Position numbers and translations under genes: made by a program. Source: Bacteroidales bacterium (lineage in GTDB: Bacteria > Bacteroidota > Bacteroidia > Bacteroidales > P3). Taken from it: a DNA stretch of 64,000 bases. Shown here piece by piece: positions 51,615-61,813 of this stretch. The notes under the pieces were generated by a model, which was not told the DNA's origin, did no database searches, and saw only the letters and a program-made list of their open reading frames with translations. The stretch spans positions 62,001 through 126,000 of the forward strand of contig JAFZXE010000011.1 of assembly GCA_017616895.1 (NCBI GenBank), written 5' to 3'. Every line of letters begins with the position of its first letter. The first letter of the stretch is position 1.

Positions 51615-52748
51615 ATGATACAAGTGGAGAAATCCAACAATTATTGCATCATCATGGCCGGCGGAACGGGAAGCCGCTTTTGGCCTATAGCCTCGGCGGA
51701 ACGTCCCAAGCAGTTTATCGACATCATGGGAACCGGGGAATCTATGCTGCAGATGACTTTCAAACGAGTGGAGCGTATCTGTCCGAGGGAGAACATCATA
51801 ATCGTGACATCGCGCAACGGAGTCGAGGAAGTGAGGAAACAAATTACAGGACTTGAGGACTATCAAGTGTTGGGCGAGCCCATAAGACGCGGTACTGCAC
51901 CCTGTATAGCATACGCAGCCACTGTGATAGCGGAACGCTGTCCGACGGCAAATATCGTAGTGACCCCTTCAGACCATGCGGTATTCGGGATTGAAAACTA
52001 TGAGAGAAACATAAATCAGGCCATAGGTATAGCCCAAAAGAACGACTGGATAATAACCATAGGCGTACAGCCCACTAACCCTAATACAAAATACGGTTAC
52101 ATACAATACTCTGAAGAGCCATCGCTGACAGACGCACACGACCTGCACAAAGTCGTAACCTTCACAGAGAAGCCCCCAATAGAGATGGCACGCAAGTTTG
52201 TCATGAGCGGAGAATTCATGTGGAATGCGGGTATCTTCATCTGGCGACTTGACATACTGATGTCTGCCTACAGGAGTTTTCTTCCCAATGTGGCCAACCT
52301 TTTCTTCGGCGACAAAGAAGGCGGACGACCCAGGATAGGGAGTTCGGCATCGGCGGAGACAGTGGAGCAAGCCTACTCAATGTGTGAATCAATCTCGACG
52401 GACTTTGGAATACTGGAAAAGGCAGACAACGTACACGTGATGGCAGCATCGTTCGGATGGAGCGACGTAGAGACCTGGGACTCGCTGTACGACACCTGCG
52501 AAAAAAACCAGGACAGCAACGTGATACTTGGAGGCAATGTCTTTACGTATGACGTCAAGAACTCCATAATACACATGCCGGACACCGACCACACAGTGGT
52601 GGTGCAGGGACTGGACGGCTACATCGTGGCCGCAGACGAGCAGACACTGATGATATGCCGCAGGGACCAAGAAGAGCAGGCAGTGAAATTCCGTGCCGAC
52701 GTGGCATTCAGCAAACTGCGCGGCACACCAGAATCAGACAACAACTAA
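51615..52748 (+). CDS. manC: Mannose-1-phosphate guanylyltransferase
   Basis: A 377-aa nucleotidyltransferase with the signature MAGGTGSRFWPIASAERPKQF, then VTPSDHAVFG, and the FTEKPPIEMARKFVMSGEFMWNAGIF segment typical of ManC-type enzymes. The later SFGWSDVETWDSLYD motif also fits. It makes GDP-mannose from mannose-1-phosphate and GTP for glycan synthesis. It lacks the C-terminal isomerase domain of bifunctional versions. Closely followed by asnS. Confidence 0.93.
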   Translation: MIQVEKSNNYCIIMAGGTGSRFWPIASAERPKQFIDIMGTGESMLQMTFKRVERICPRENIIIVTSRNGVEEVRKQITGLEDYQVLGEPIRRGTAPCIAYAATVIAERCPTANIVVTPSDHAVFGIENYERNINQAIGIAQKNDWIITIGVQPTNPNTKYGYIQYSEEPSLTDAHDLHKVVTFTEKPPIEMARKFVMSGEFMWNAGIFIWRLDILMSAYRSFLPNVANLFFGDKEGGRPRIGSSASAETVEQAYSMCESISTDFGILEKADNVHVMAASFGWSDVETWDSLYDTCEKNQDSNVILGGNVFTYDVKNSIIHMPDTDHTVVVQGLDGYIVAADEQTLMICRRDQEEQAVKFRADVAFSKLRGTPESDNN

Positions 52749-52766
52749 ACAAGAATAATATCAGAT

Positions 52767-54170
52767 ATGAAACGTTACGAAATCAAGTATCTCTTAAAAG
52801 AGGATGTAAGCGCCCTGATGGGCACTACTATATGTGTCAAAGGATGGGTGCGCACCAAACGCGGGAACAAGAACGTGGCATTTATCGCCATCAACGACGG
52901 ATCGATAATACACAACATACAGGTGGTTGCCGACCCTGCGAAGTTTGAGGAAGAGCTGAAACGCATCACCACCGGCGCCTGCATAGGAGTGGATGGCAAG
53001 CTGGTGGAGAGTCAGGGCAGCGGTCAGGCCGTAGAGCTGCAGGCCGAGAAGATAGTGGTTTACGGCGAGGCCGACCCGAACACCTACCCCTTGCAGAAGA
53101 AAGGGCACTCGATGGAGTTCCTGCGCGAGATAGGTCACCTGCGCCTGCGCACCAACACCTTCGGAGCCGTGATGCGTCTGCGCCACAACATGGCTATGGC
53201 CATCCATACCTTCTTCCACGAGAGAGGATTCTTCTATTTCCACACGCCACTCATCACCGCCTCCGACTGCGAGGGAGCAGGCGAGATGTTCCATGTGAGC
53301 ACCCTCGACCCCGACAACCCGCCACGCAAAGACGACGGCTCCATCGACTGGGAGCAGGACTTCTTCGGCAAGTTCACCGCCCTCACCGTCAGCGGCCAGC
53401 TGGAAGGCGAGCTGGGAGCCACGTCGTTAGGCAAGATATACACCTTCGGCCCCACGTTCCGTGCGGAGAACAGCAACACGCCGCGCCACCTCGCCGAGTT
53501 CTGGATGATTGAGCCCGAGATGGCGTTCTACGACCTCGACAGCCTCACAGAGCTCGAAGAGGAATTTATAAAATACCTTGTGAAATGGGCACTCGACCAC
53601 TGCATGGACGACCTCGAGTTCCTCAACAAGATGATTGACAACGGACTCATCGAGCGCCTCCAGAGCGTCATAGACACCGACTTTGTGCGCCTGCCATACA
53701 CCGAGGGCATCAAGATACTCGAAGAAGCCGTCGCCAAAGGCCACAAGTTTGAATTCCCCGTCAGCTGGGGAGTGGATTTGGCATCGGAGCATGAGCGCTA
53801 CCTCGTTGAGCACCACTTCAAGAAACCGGTCATCATGGTCGATTACCCGAAGGAAATCAAAGCTTTCTATATGAAGCAGAACGAGGACGGCAAGACCGTG
53901 CAGGGCACCGACGTGCTGTTCCCGCAGATAGGCGAGATTATCGGCGGCTCCGTCCGCGAGGAAAGCTACGACAAACTGATGAACCGCATCAACGAACTCG
54001 GCATCCCCATGAAAGACATGTGGTGGTATCTCGACACCCGCCGCTACGGCACCTGCCCACACGCCGGTTTCGGTCTTGGATTCGAGCGCCTGATGCTTTT
54101 CGTTACCGGCATGGCGAACATACGCGATGTCATCCCGTTCCCAAGGACGCCCAAAACCGCCGAGTTTTAA
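52767..54170 (+). CDS. asnS: Asparaginyl-tRNA synthetase
   Basis: A 467-aa class II synthetase. N-terminal OB-fold anticodon domain ([23 protein letters not shown]), then motif 2 and 3 regions including [25 protein letters not shown] and the C-terminal [27 protein letters not shown]. The ending PRTPKTAEF is typical of AsnS and separates it from AspS. It charges tRNA-Asn directly. Only 14 bp separate it from ribD. Confidence 0.96.
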   Translation: MKRYEIKYLLKEDVSALMGTTICVKGWVRTKRGNKNVAFIAINDGSIIHNIQVVADPAKFEEELKRITTGACIGVDGKLVESQGSGQAVELQAEKIVVYGEADPNTYPLQKKGHSMEFLREIGHLRLRTNTFGAVMRLRHNMAMAIHTFFHERGFFYFHTPLITASDCEGAGEMFHVSTLDPDNPPRKDDGSIDWEQDFFGKFTALTVSGQLEGELGATSLGKIYTFGPTFRAENSNTPRHLAEFWMIEPEMAFYDLDSLTELEEEFIKYLVKWALDHCMDDLEFLNKMIDNGLIERLQSVIDTDFVRLPYTEGIKILEEAVAKGHKFEFPVSWGVDLASEHERYLVEHHFKKPVIMVDYPKEIKAFYMKQNEDGKTVQGTDVLFPQIGEIIGGSVREESYDKLMNRINELGIPMKDMWWYLDTRRYGTCPHAGFGLGFERLMLFVTGMANIRDVIPFPRTPKTAEF

Positions 54171-54184
54171 GCCATCTCAAAGAG

Positions 54185-55129
54185 ATGTCTCAAGACGAGC
54201 ATTATATGCAGCGATGCCTCCAGCTCGCCTCCAACGGACTGGGTCGAGTGCGGCCCAACCCATTGGTGGGTTGTGTTGTTGTGAAAGACGGGGTTGTTGT
54301 CAGCGAAGGATTCCATCAGAAATATGGGGAGAACCATGCCGAGCGGAACGCGCTGCTGAGACTGGACGACGAGACCGCACGCGGAGCCACCCTGTATGTC
54401 AACCTCGAGCCCTGCAGCCACTACGGGCATACGCCACCCTGCGCCGACCTTGTGATAGAAAAGGGAATAGCGAAAGTCGTCTGCTGCAACGACGACCCGA
54501 ACCCCCAGGTCGCCGGACGAGGATTCGAGAAGCTGCAGAACGCCGGGATAGAGGTGGTGAGGCATGTGATGGCGGAGGAAGGGCGACGGCTCAACCGACG
54601 GTTTTTCACGTTCATGGAGAAGCGACGTCCATATATAATATTGAAATGGGCCGAATCGGCAGACGGATATATGGCACCCGACTACAAACCCTACTGGATA
54701 AGCACGAAGGAGGAGCGACGCCTATCGCATAAATGGCGGACAGAGGAAGCTGCGATACTTGTGGGCTCGCAGACATACCTGGACGACAAGCCGCAGCTTA
54801 CGGCACGGCTTTGGAGCGGTGAGAACCCCGTCCCGATAGTTCTTGACCGGCGGCGACGGCTAAACGAACTGCCCGAGGGCTGGATGCGCCTCCGAAGCGA
54901 AACGGTCGGCGAAGCGGTGGAGGAGATATACAGAGCCGGGCTGCAGTCGGTGATTGTCGAGGGCGGACGGAAGATACTCGACGCCTTCATAGAGGCAGGC
55001 CTATATGACGAAGTACGAGTATTCCACGGAAAGGAGAAATTCGGAACAGGGTTGAAGGCGCCAATGGTGCCAGTAGATAATGTACAAGTAACGACGAAGG
55101 AAATAGTTTTTTTTCGGGGAAAAGACTAA
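54185..55129 (+). CDS. ribD: Riboflavin biosynthesis deaminase/reductase RibD
   Basis: A 314-aa bifunctional RibD from the ATG at 54185. Zinc deaminase domain with His51 and Glu53 (HAERNALL) and Cys77/Cys86 (EPCSHYGHTPPC). The C-terminal reductase domain has KWAESADGYMA, a SQTYLDDKPQLTAR segment and a VIVEGGRKILDAFIEAG ending. It converts the pyrimidine from GTP cyclohydrolase II to the ribitylamino intermediate. A longer in-frame reading overlaps asnS and is unlikely to be the true start. No FMN riboswitch was recognised upstream. Confidence 0.93.
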   Translation: MSQDEHYMQRCLQLASNGLGRVRPNPLVGCVVVKDGVVVSEGFHQKYGENHAERNALLRLDDETARGATLYVNLEPCSHYGHTPPCADLVIEKGIAKVVCCNDDPNPQVAGRGFEKLQNAGIEVVRHVMAEEGRRLNRRFFTFMEKRRPYIILKWAESADGYMAPDYKPYWISTKEERRLSHKWRTEEAAILVGSQTYLDDKPQLTARLWSGENPVPIVLDRRRRLNELPEGWMRLRSETVGEAVEEIYRAGLQSVIVEGGRKILDAFIEAGLYDEVRVFHGKEKFGTGLKAPMVPVDNVQVTTKEIVFFRGKD

Positions 55130-55143
55130 AGCCTAAAGGTAGC

Positions 55144-55175
55144 CCGACAAATGACTTAAGTAATTGATTTGTCGG
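55144..55175. repeat. Inverted repeat downstream of ribD
   Basis: CCGACAAAT and ATTTGTCGG form a perfect 9-bp stem with a 14-base loop. No U-run follows, so it may be a weak terminator or a protein-binding site between ribD and the next promoter. Confidence 0.55.
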
Positions 55176-55238
55176 AGGGAGAAGTATAATCAAATCCAAA
55201 AAAAACTAAAAAAACTTCTCCAATCAAAATAATTGTTT

Positions 55239-55246
55239 TATATTTG
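55239..55246 (+). promoter_or_regulatory. -7 promoter element upstream of the T9SS cargo gene
   Basis: TATATTTG matches the Bacteroidota TAnnTTTG element, in AT-rich DNA about 113 bases before the start codon. A clear -33 TTTG was not found. Confidence 0.5.
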
Positions 55247-55358
55247 CGACTAAATCAAAAAAAGCACACAACCCCGTATTGTGCCCATATCTTGCACTCT
55301 ATGAGAGGGTTGAAATTATTAAACAGGCAATTATTTATTCACCAAAAAACAAACACAC

Positions 55359-58301
55359 ATGAAAAAACTTGTAATGGTTATGTGTTTCGCGTTATGCGCC
55401 TCGCTCGCATTCGCGCAACCGAAGAGTGCTCCGCACCGCGTGAGCAACCCTCATCAGATCAAGGCTATGAAGTCTGGCAGCACAGAGGTACAGCATGCCA
55501 AGAAAGACTACAAAGCCTCGATTTTTGGCAGCAAAGCCGGCGGAGATGTTATCCACCACTGGCAATTTGCAGAAACCTCCAACGACTACACGACTGGCAC
55601 AATATCAACATCCGGTCAGACGGTCATCAACGAGAGTGGTAGCCAACAGACCCTTCTGCAGCACACGAACACTGCTTCGTATGCACACTGGAACCGTATC
55701 CCCGACTACAGCGATGCCACAATAGCCTACTATGAGGGCCTCACTGTTGAGCAGGGCGGTTATCCCGCATACTTCTATGCTTTCGGCAACACCATGCCTT
55801 TCAGCCTTATGGAAGACGCCGAGACCGGTGACAACGGCTGGATGCTGATGTCGATGATTGACAACTACACCACCTGGGGCGGTGATGGTGCAACCGGAAA
55901 CTTCGATGCATACATCGCTTTGAACCCGATTTCGACCGAGGGAATAGGTCTTCTTTATCTGAATTTCTTCCAGCTGTACAGAGCTTTCTACGATGAGTGC
56001 TACATTGACTACAGCTCCAATGGCACAACATGGTACACAATGGAAATCAATGTAAAGGGTGTTGACATCAACGTTAACGCCAACACTTTTGGTGAAAAGG
56101 TAAACCTTCTGCCGGCCAGCTGCGGCAATCAGGCCAACCTGTCGCTCCGTATCCGTTACGAATCGACCGGCGCTTCAGGCGGCTACTTCTGGTGGATTGA
56201 CGACGCGAAGGCTGTCGAAGCAGACGAAAACGTATTGAACCACTTGACATCTAGCTACTATTATGGATACTACCATCAGGTACCCGAGGGATTTGAAGTG
56301 CCTGTTGCATGGTTTGCTTCTATCCAGAATGGAGGCTCACACAACCAGCCGCAAGTTACGATGTCTCTGAACCACCTCAATTCCGACCAGAGTGTATCCT
56401 CGCAGTTTGCATCTCTGACCTACGGTCCACTGAACTCAGGTTACAAAAAAGACACTATGATTAGCAGCCTTGGTATCAGTTTTACTGGTGTTGACAACTG
56501 GATTTTCTGTGTAGGCGACAGCCTCGCAGCCAATACTCCAGCCGCAAAACTCCCCTCCACCACCGTTGGTGACAACTACATTTATCCTGGCTACGAAGCC
56601 ACGAACGTTAGCACCAAATATGGTGACACAATTCTCTATATGGTCAACTCACTTCAGGCCGCGCCCGACGGCAACGGCCAGGTGGCAGTGTGGGCACAGG
56701 ACAACGGAATCCTGACTCCGTATGCCTATTGTGTTGACGGTCTTATTGAGAGTAATGGCACATGGTACCTTTCGACTGGTATCGGCGATGACAACCCGAG
56801 CTACACAAAGCCTGGTTATGACATGTGGAACCGCTTCGTGACCGGAGCCAACGTGCCTGACGGTTGGGCAATCCGCGGAGTGCAGCTTGTCGCTGCCACC
56901 CAGTACAGCGCAACCGACCCAAGCAGCAACATTTCACTTATGCCTGGTGCAAAAATCACCGCTTCTCTGTATATGGACAGTATTGACGGATTCTTCGATA
57001 CAGGAATTGAAACTGGTGCCGCCACATACGAGACCACTGTTGCCGACTACAACTATTTCGAGGGCGACGATATGAGCCGTGTTACCCGTACCAGTGCAGG
57101 CGATAACTACAAAGAGTATATGATGCCCGGCGAATATGCCGTAATCAACATGATGTTCCCCGAGCAGCCCGACCTGCTTCCGAACACCTCCTATAAACTG
57201 GGTTATGAGCTGATTGAGGGTTACTTCGCAGTAGCCAGCCAATCAACCCGCTATGTTCACCACTACGAGGGCGACCCCGACACCACACTGTACTGGGTGT
57301 ATTACAGCAGCGACACTCTGAAGGACGGCAGCCCCAACGTGCTCCGCAAATACGGTCGCTACTTTGGCGACGGCAACCAGCAGAACCACTGGTCATACGA
57401 TCCTGACCATGGTACCGCAAGAGACGTCACCGGCCGCGTTCCTATGATTCGTATGCTTGTTGGTCCTAAGTTCCAGTATCCTACTTTCAACGTCAGCGTG
57501 ACCTGCGAAGGCAACGGTGTTGACCTGGCCGATCTGCTTGGTTCTGGAGTATTCTACCTCAGCGGTGGCAACACGTCAGTCTGCGGTGAGACCGTGGAGA
57601 TGACCCAGGGAAGTACCGGTAGCTACACTGTTAGCGAGGCCGAGCCTGGATATATGATTGACGAAGTTTGGGTTAACGACGTGATGGTTTACAAACATGG
57701 TGGTACTATGGACGACAACGTGTCCCGTCGTGTTACAACCGAGGGCTACGAGTTGGTCTATTACGATTTCTCGAGCTATACGACCGATGCTACCATTAAG
57801 TACATCTTCGCAGTTGACGATGGTCCTGTAACATATACCATCACAGCCAACTCTAACAACCCAGCTTGGGGTACTGTATCTGGAGGCGACGAGTATGAAG
57901 AAGGCGCTATTGCAACCCTGAGAGCTAACCCGAATGCTGGCTACTGCTTCGTACAGTGGCAGGATGGCAACACTGACAACCCGCGTTCGTTCACCGTCAC
58001 TAGCAACGCCACCTACACCGCAACCTTCGAGCCTTGCACCGGCATCAACGAGGCCAGCTCGAATGTCAGCATGAGCCTGTACCCGAACCCGGCTAACAAC
58101 AGCGTGAAGCTGAACATCGCCGGCGTGAGCGGCAATGTGACCTGCACCGTACTCGACATGAGCGGCCGCGTGGTTTACAGCAAGACCATCAACGCTGAAG
58201 AGGCTACCACCATCAACGTTTCGAACTTCGCTAAGGGCGCTTACTTCGTACGCGTGACCAACAACGAGTTCACCAAGGTTGAGAAACTGGTTGTCCGCTA
58301 A
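55359..58301 (+). CDS. Large secreted protein with T9SS C-terminal sorting domain
   Basis: A 980-aa protein with a signal peptide (MKKLVMVMCFALCASLAFAQ). The N-terminal third contains a MAM/jelly-roll-like segment (FSLMEDAETGDNGW, then SGGYFWWIDDAKAVEADENV). Residues ~835-895 look like an InlB-type B repeat (YTITANSNNPAWGTVSGGDEY). The last ~80 residues are a type A T9SS sorting domain (MSLYPNPANNSVKLNIAGVS, ending FTKVEKLVVR). It should be exported by T9SS and attached to or released from the cell surface. Function unknown; no protease triad or glycosidase motif was recognised. Confidence 0.87.
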   Translation: MKKLVMVMCFALCASLAFAQPKSAPHRVSNPHQIKAMKSGSTEVQHAKKDYKASIFGSKAGGDVIHHWQFAETSNDYTTGTISTSGQTVINESGSQQTLLQHTNTASYAHWNRIPDYSDATIAYYEGLTVEQGGYPAYFYAFGNTMPFSLMEDAETGDNGWMLMSMIDNYTTWGGDGATGNFDAYIALNPISTEGIGLLYLNFFQLYRAFYDECYIDYSSNGTTWYTMEINVKGVDINVNANTFGEKVNLLPASCGNQANLSLRIRYESTGASGGYFWWIDDAKAVEADENVLNHLTSSYYYGYYHQVPEGFEVPVAWFASIQNGGSHNQPQVTMSLNHLNSDQSVSSQFASLTYGPLNSGYKKDTMISSLGISFTGVDNWIFCVGDSLAANTPAAKLPSTTVGDNYIYPGYEATNVSTKYGDTILYMVNSLQAAPDGNGQVAVWAQDNGILTPYAYCVDGLIESNGTWYLSTGIGDDNPSYTKPGYDMWNRFVTGANVPDGWAIRGVQLVAATQYSATDPSSNISLMPGAKITASLYMDSIDGFFDTGIETGAATYETTVADYNYFEGDDMSRVTRTSAGDNYKEYMMPGEYAVINMMFPEQPDLLPNTSYKLGYELIEGYFAVASQSTRYVHHYEGDPDTTLYWVYYSSDTLKDGSPNVLRKYGRYFGDGNQQNHWSYDPDHGTARDVTGRVPMIRMLVGPKFQYPTFNVSVTCEGNGVDLADLLGSGVFYLSGGNTSVCGETVEMTQGSTGSYTVSEAEPGYMIDEVWVNDVMVYKHGGTMDDNVSRRVTTEGYELVYYDFSSYTTDATIKYIFAVDDGPVTYTITANSNNPAWGTVSGGDEYEEGAIATLRANPNAGYCFVQWQDGNTDNPRSFTVTSNATYTATFEPCTGINEASSNVSMSLYPNPANNSVKLNIAGVSGNVTCTVLDMSGRVVYSKTINAEEATTINVSNFAKGAYFVRVTNNEFTKVEKLVVR

Positions 58302-58337
58302 GCGAACATAAGTATAGATAAGCTATACTGACAGAAA

Positions 58338-58370
58338 GGCGGGGCGTCCGAACGGATGCCCCGCTTTTGT
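58338..58370 (+). terminator. Intrinsic terminator after the T9SS cargo gene
   Basis: A 12-bp near-perfect GC-rich stem (GCGGGGCGTCCG with CGGATGCCCCGC) with a two-base AA loop is followed by TTTTGTTGT. Downstream, a 13-base direct repeat GAGGTAGTGATAT occurs at 58376 and 58400. Confidence 0.88.
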
Positions 58371-58474
58371 TGTGAGAGGTAGTGATATGTTTGTTATGGG
58401 AGGTAGTGATATCGTAATTCCCATATATAATAAGATTGTTGAAAAAGATATTAGTTATTATAAATTATTTTGAG

Positions 58475-58482
58475 TATCTTTG
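58475..58482 (+). promoter_or_regulatory. -7 promoter element of ackA
   Basis: TATCTTTG matches TAnnTTTG and lies 71 bases before the ackA start in AT-rich DNA. The -33 element is poorly defined. Confidence 0.55.
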
Positions 58483-58552
58483 ACACTTGCGAAGAAATGG
58501 ATTTTTACGCCTTTTTAATATTGAAATAATTATTAATCAAATTTATACAACT

Positions 58553-59764
58553 ATGAAGATATTAGTCTTAAACTGCGGAAGTTCTTCAATCAAGTATCAA
58601 CTTATCGACATGGCCAACAACGCCAACGTGATGGCGAAGGGTTTGCTGGAAAGAATTGGACTTGAAATGGGCGAATTTACCCACAAGTACAACGGCGAAA
58701 AACACTATGAGCAGCTGCCGATACCTGACCACACGGCCGGCATCAAGCTTGTGCTCAATGCGCTGCTTGACCCGAAGATTGGTGTTATTAAGGACATCAC
58801 TGAGATTGGCGCCGTCGGTAACCGCGTTGCTCACGGTGGCGAGCTGTTCAAAGACAGCTGCTTGGTCAGCGACGCCGTGATTGAGCAGATCAAGTCGCTC
58901 ACCGACCTCGCTCCTCTCCACACTCCTGGCAACCTCGCCGGTATATACGCTATGAAGGAAGTGCTGCCCAATGTGCCGCAGGCCGTCGTGTTTGACACCG
59001 CCTTCCACAGCACTTTGCCGCCGAAGGCTTATCTCTATGGCCTTCCCTACGACTACTACAAGAAATATGGCATCCGCCGCTACGGATTCCACGGCACCAG
59101 CCACAAGTTCGTTGCCGAGAAGGCCGCCAAGATGGTGGGCAAAGACTGGCACGACCTGAAAATCATCAGCTGCCATCTGGGAAGCGGTGCGTCAATCGCT
59201 GCTATAGATCATGGCAAGTCGGTCGATACCTCGATGGGTATGACTCCGCTCGAGGGCTTGATTATGGGTTCGCGTCCCGGCGACGTCGATCCCGGCGCTC
59301 TGCAGTTCCTCTTCGAGAAAGAGATGGCTGAAGGCAAGACTTGGAAAGACATCGTGAAGATGCTGAACAAGCAGTGCGGCTTGGTGGGCATCAGCGGCGG
59401 CAAGCAGGACATGCGCGACATCCGTGCTGGCCGCGATGCTGGCGACGAGCGCTGCACCTATGCTTTCGACATGTTTGCCACACGAGTGAAGAAATACATC
59501 GGTGCCTATATGGCCGAGATGGGCGGCTGCGACATCCTCCTCTTCACCGGCGGAATCGGCGAGAACGCTTGGTTCATGCGTCACCCCATATTGGAGAACA
59601 TGGAGTGCCTCGGCATCAAGGTCGATATGAAACTCAACGACGAGACAGCCGGCACCGACGGCGTCATCTCAACACCCGACTCGAAGGTTACCACCATCGT
59701 GGTCACCACCGACGAGGAGTTCGTGATAGCCAGCGACACCTACCGTTTGGTTAACGGCAAATAA
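58553..59764 (+). CDS. ackA: Acetate kinase AckA
   Basis: A 403-aa acetate kinase from the ATG at 58553. Motifs: MKILVLNCGSSSIKYQLID, VAHGGELF, YGIRRYGFHGTSHKFVAEKA, HLGSGASIAAIDHGKSVDTS, GSRPGDVDPG and FTGGIGENAWFMR. It makes ATP from acetyl phosphate during fermentation, in keeping with the hydrogenase operon. Phosphotransacetylase, often its neighbour, is not adjacent. It appears to be a single-gene unit with its own promoter and terminator. Confidence 0.97.
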   Translation: MKILVLNCGSSSIKYQLIDMANNANVMAKGLLERIGLEMGEFTHKYNGEKHYEQLPIPDHTAGIKLVLNALLDPKIGVIKDITEIGAVGNRVAHGGELFKDSCLVSDAVIEQIKSLTDLAPLHTPGNLAGIYAMKEVLPNVPQAVVFDTAFHSTLPPKAYLYGLPYDYYKKYGIRRYGFHGTSHKFVAEKAAKMVGKDWHDLKIISCHLGSGASIAAIDHGKSVDTSMGMTPLEGLIMGSRPGDVDPGALQFLFEKEMAEGKTWKDIVKMLNKQCGLVGISGGKQDMRDIRAGRDAGDERCTYAFDMFATRVKKYIGAYMAEMGGCDILLFTGGIGENAWFMRHPILENMECLGIKVDMKLNDETAGTDGVISTPDSKVTTIVVTTDEEFVIASDTYRLVNGK

Positions 59765-59774
59765 ATTTTTCTTG

Positions 59775-59816
59775 AACGGAGACGATGTGGACATTTCCAC
59801 ACGTCTCCGTTTTTTC
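59775..59816 (+). terminator. Intrinsic terminator of ackA
   Basis: A 9-bp perfect stem (AACGGAGAC with GTCTCCGTT) is extended inside by GTGG/CCAC and followed by TTTTTC. It starts 10 bases after the ackA stop and ends just before the next start codon. Confidence 0.88.
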
Positions 59817-59828
59817 AACTACCCTAAA

Positions 59829-61766
59829 ATGAGATATACCAAACTCGTTGTCTTGATGGTGCTTGCGATGCTGTCGGTAACGGCGGCAAATGCGCAGAAG
59901 AAAGCCTATTCATCGTCGAACAAGAAGGCTGTGGGGCTGTATGAGAAGGGCATGCAGTGCATGTATCGTTCCGATTTGCCAAGTGCGGAGAACCACTTCA
60001 AGCAGGCGGCAAACGCCGATCCGAACTTTGCGGAACCGAACATCATGCTGGGCGAGATGTATGAGGACAAACATCTGGATTCAATAGCATGTATCTATTA
60101 CAACGCAGCCGTAAAGGCTAATCCGACATTCTACACGATGGCTTGGTTTCGCATCGGAGAGTTGGAATTGCGCCAGCAGCACTACGATGCCGCAGTTGAG
60201 GCGTACAAACAATTTTTGGCACTCGACAAGAAAAACACGAACAAGCACGCCGAAGTCGAAAAGAAGATGAAGACTGTGGCGTTCAGACAGAAGGCATACG
60301 CCAACCCTGTGCCGTTCAATCCGCAGAATATGGGTGCGGCGGTGAACTCGACCAACGACGAGTACCTGCCAGCTCTGACAGCCGACGGGCAGACGCTGGT
60401 TTTCACACGGAGGTTCCCGAGAACCGGTAGGACCACCGCCAATTCGCCGATGGAGGAAGACTTCTATGTGAGCGTGAAGAAAAACGGAGTGTGGACGAAA
60501 GCTGTGCGTATGTCGGAGCCGGTGAACACATACGACAACGAGGGAGCGCAGTGCATTTCGCAGGACGGACGTATGATGATATTCACTGGCTGCAATCGTA
60601 AGGACGGAGCTGGACGTTGCGACCTGTATATTTGCCACCGCGAAGGCGACCAATGGTCGAAGCCCGAGAATCTGGGGATGCCGATAAACACGTCTGCATG
60701 GGAGGCTCAGCCAACATTCTCGGTTGACGGCAAGACTCTCTATTTTGTCAGCAACCGCAAAGGCGGACTCGGCGGGATGGATATCTGGACAAGCGAACTT
60801 GTTGACGGAGAATGGTCGGAGCCCAAAAACCTGGGAGCACCGGTGAACACGCCAGGCGACGAGAAGACCCCGTTCATACATTTTGACGACCACTCACTAT
60901 ATTTCGCCAGCGACGGCCATGTGGGAATGGGTGGTCTGGACCTCTTTATGAGCAAACTGCAAGACGACGGTAGCTGGAGCGAGCCAGTAAACGTGGGGTA
61001 TCCAATAAACACCGAGGGCGACGAGTCGAACATGATAGTGAGCGCCGACGGCAGAACTGCCATATACTCGTCCGACCAGTTGGGAGGCTACGGAAAAGAA
61101 GATTTGTATATGTTCGAGTTGCCCGAGGCGGTGAGGCCGCAGGCGACGACCTACATCAAAGGCATAGTGTATGACAAGAAGACACAGAAGAGGCTCTCTG
61201 CCGACTTCACTATAGTTGACCTCACCACCAAGAGCGAGGTCGTAAGTGCCTCTTCCGACCCGGTTGATGGCAGCTTCCTGCTGACTATGCCGGGATTGCA
61301 CCAATATGCGCTATCGGTAACGAAAGAGGGGTATCTGTTTTACTCGAAGAACTTTGAGATGACAGCGGCTTCGATAGATGATCCGTTTATGCTCGACATA
61401 CCGCTCGAACCGATAGAGGTGGGGTCGAGTATCACGCTTCGCAACGTCTTCTTCGAGACGGCCAAATGGGATTTGAAAGAGGAATCGACGGTCGAGCTTG
61501 ACAAACTTGTCATGCTGATGGGCGAGAACCCCAAGATGAGGGTGTTGCTCGAGGGCCATACCGACGACGTCGGTTCGGACGCCGCCAACCAGAAACTGTC
61601 GGAAAACCGTGCGAAAGCGGTGTATGACTATTTGGTAAAGAACGGCGTCGAGGCGGCGCGTCTGCAGTATAAAGGCTATGGTGAAAGCAAACCTATCGCC
61701 GACAACACCACCGAAGAAGGCCGCGCACAGAACAGGCGCACGGTATTCACGGTGGTGGAAAAATAG
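59829..61766 (+). CDS. PorE-like TPR/propeller/OmpA envelope protein
   Basis: A 645-aa protein from the ATG at 59829 (a longer frame would read through the ackA terminator). Signal peptide to about residue 24 (ending ANAQ). TPR helices ~30-150 (AVGLYEKGMQCMYRSDLPSA); a PD40-type propeller ~175-440 (GKTLYFVSNRKGGLGGMDIW); a carboxypeptidase-regulatory-like domain ~450-525; and an OmpA domain to the end (LLEGHTDDVGSDAANQKLSENRAKAVYDYL). Same plan as the 891-aa protein at 41259 but without its protease-like tail. Likely anchors an envelope or T9SS complex to peptidoglycan. Confidence 0.86.
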   Translation: MRYTKLVVLMVLAMLSVTAANAQKKAYSSSNKKAVGLYEKGMQCMYRSDLPSAENHFKQAANADPNFAEPNIMLGEMYEDKHLDSIACIYYNAAVKANPTFYTMAWFRIGELELRQQHYDAAVEAYKQFLALDKKNTNKHAEVEKKMKTVAFRQKAYANPVPFNPQNMGAAVNSTNDEYLPALTADGQTLVFTRRFPRTGRTTANSPMEEDFYVSVKKNGVWTKAVRMSEPVNTYDNEGAQCISQDGRMMIFTGCNRKDGAGRCDLYICHREGDQWSKPENLGMPINTSAWEAQPTFSVDGKTLYFVSNRKGGLGGMDIWTSELVDGEWSEPKNLGAPVNTPGDEKTPFIHFDDHSLYFASDGHVGMGGLDLFMSKLQDDGSWSEPVNVGYPINTEGDESNMIVSADGRTAIYSSDQLGGYGKEDLYMFELPEAVRPQATTYIKGIVYDKKTQKRLSADFTIVDLTTKSEVVSASSDPVDGSFLLTMPGLHQYALSVTKEGYLFYSKNFEMTAASIDDPFMLDIPLEPIEVGSSITLRNVFFETAKWDLKEESTVELDKLVMLMGENPKMRVLLEGHTDDVGSDAANQKLSENRAKAVYDYLVKNGVEAARLQYKGYGESKPIADNTTEEGRAQNRRTVFTVVEK

Positions 61767-61789
61767 GTGCGTGCCCGCACAGGGCGATT

Positions 61790-61803
61790 AGCAGTCAGCA
61801 GTT
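61790..61803 (+). repeat. 7-bp repeat (AGCAGTC/AGCAGTT) before the sirtuin gene
   Basis: Two to three 7-bp units of the common family sit 10 bases upstream of the start codon. Confidence 0.65.
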
Positions 61804-61813
61804 AGTAAAGAAT

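Noticed and set aside
54020-54184. N-terminal extension of RibD
   Set aside because: It overlaps asnS in another frame and precedes the conserved RibD start; the ATG at 54185 fits the family length.
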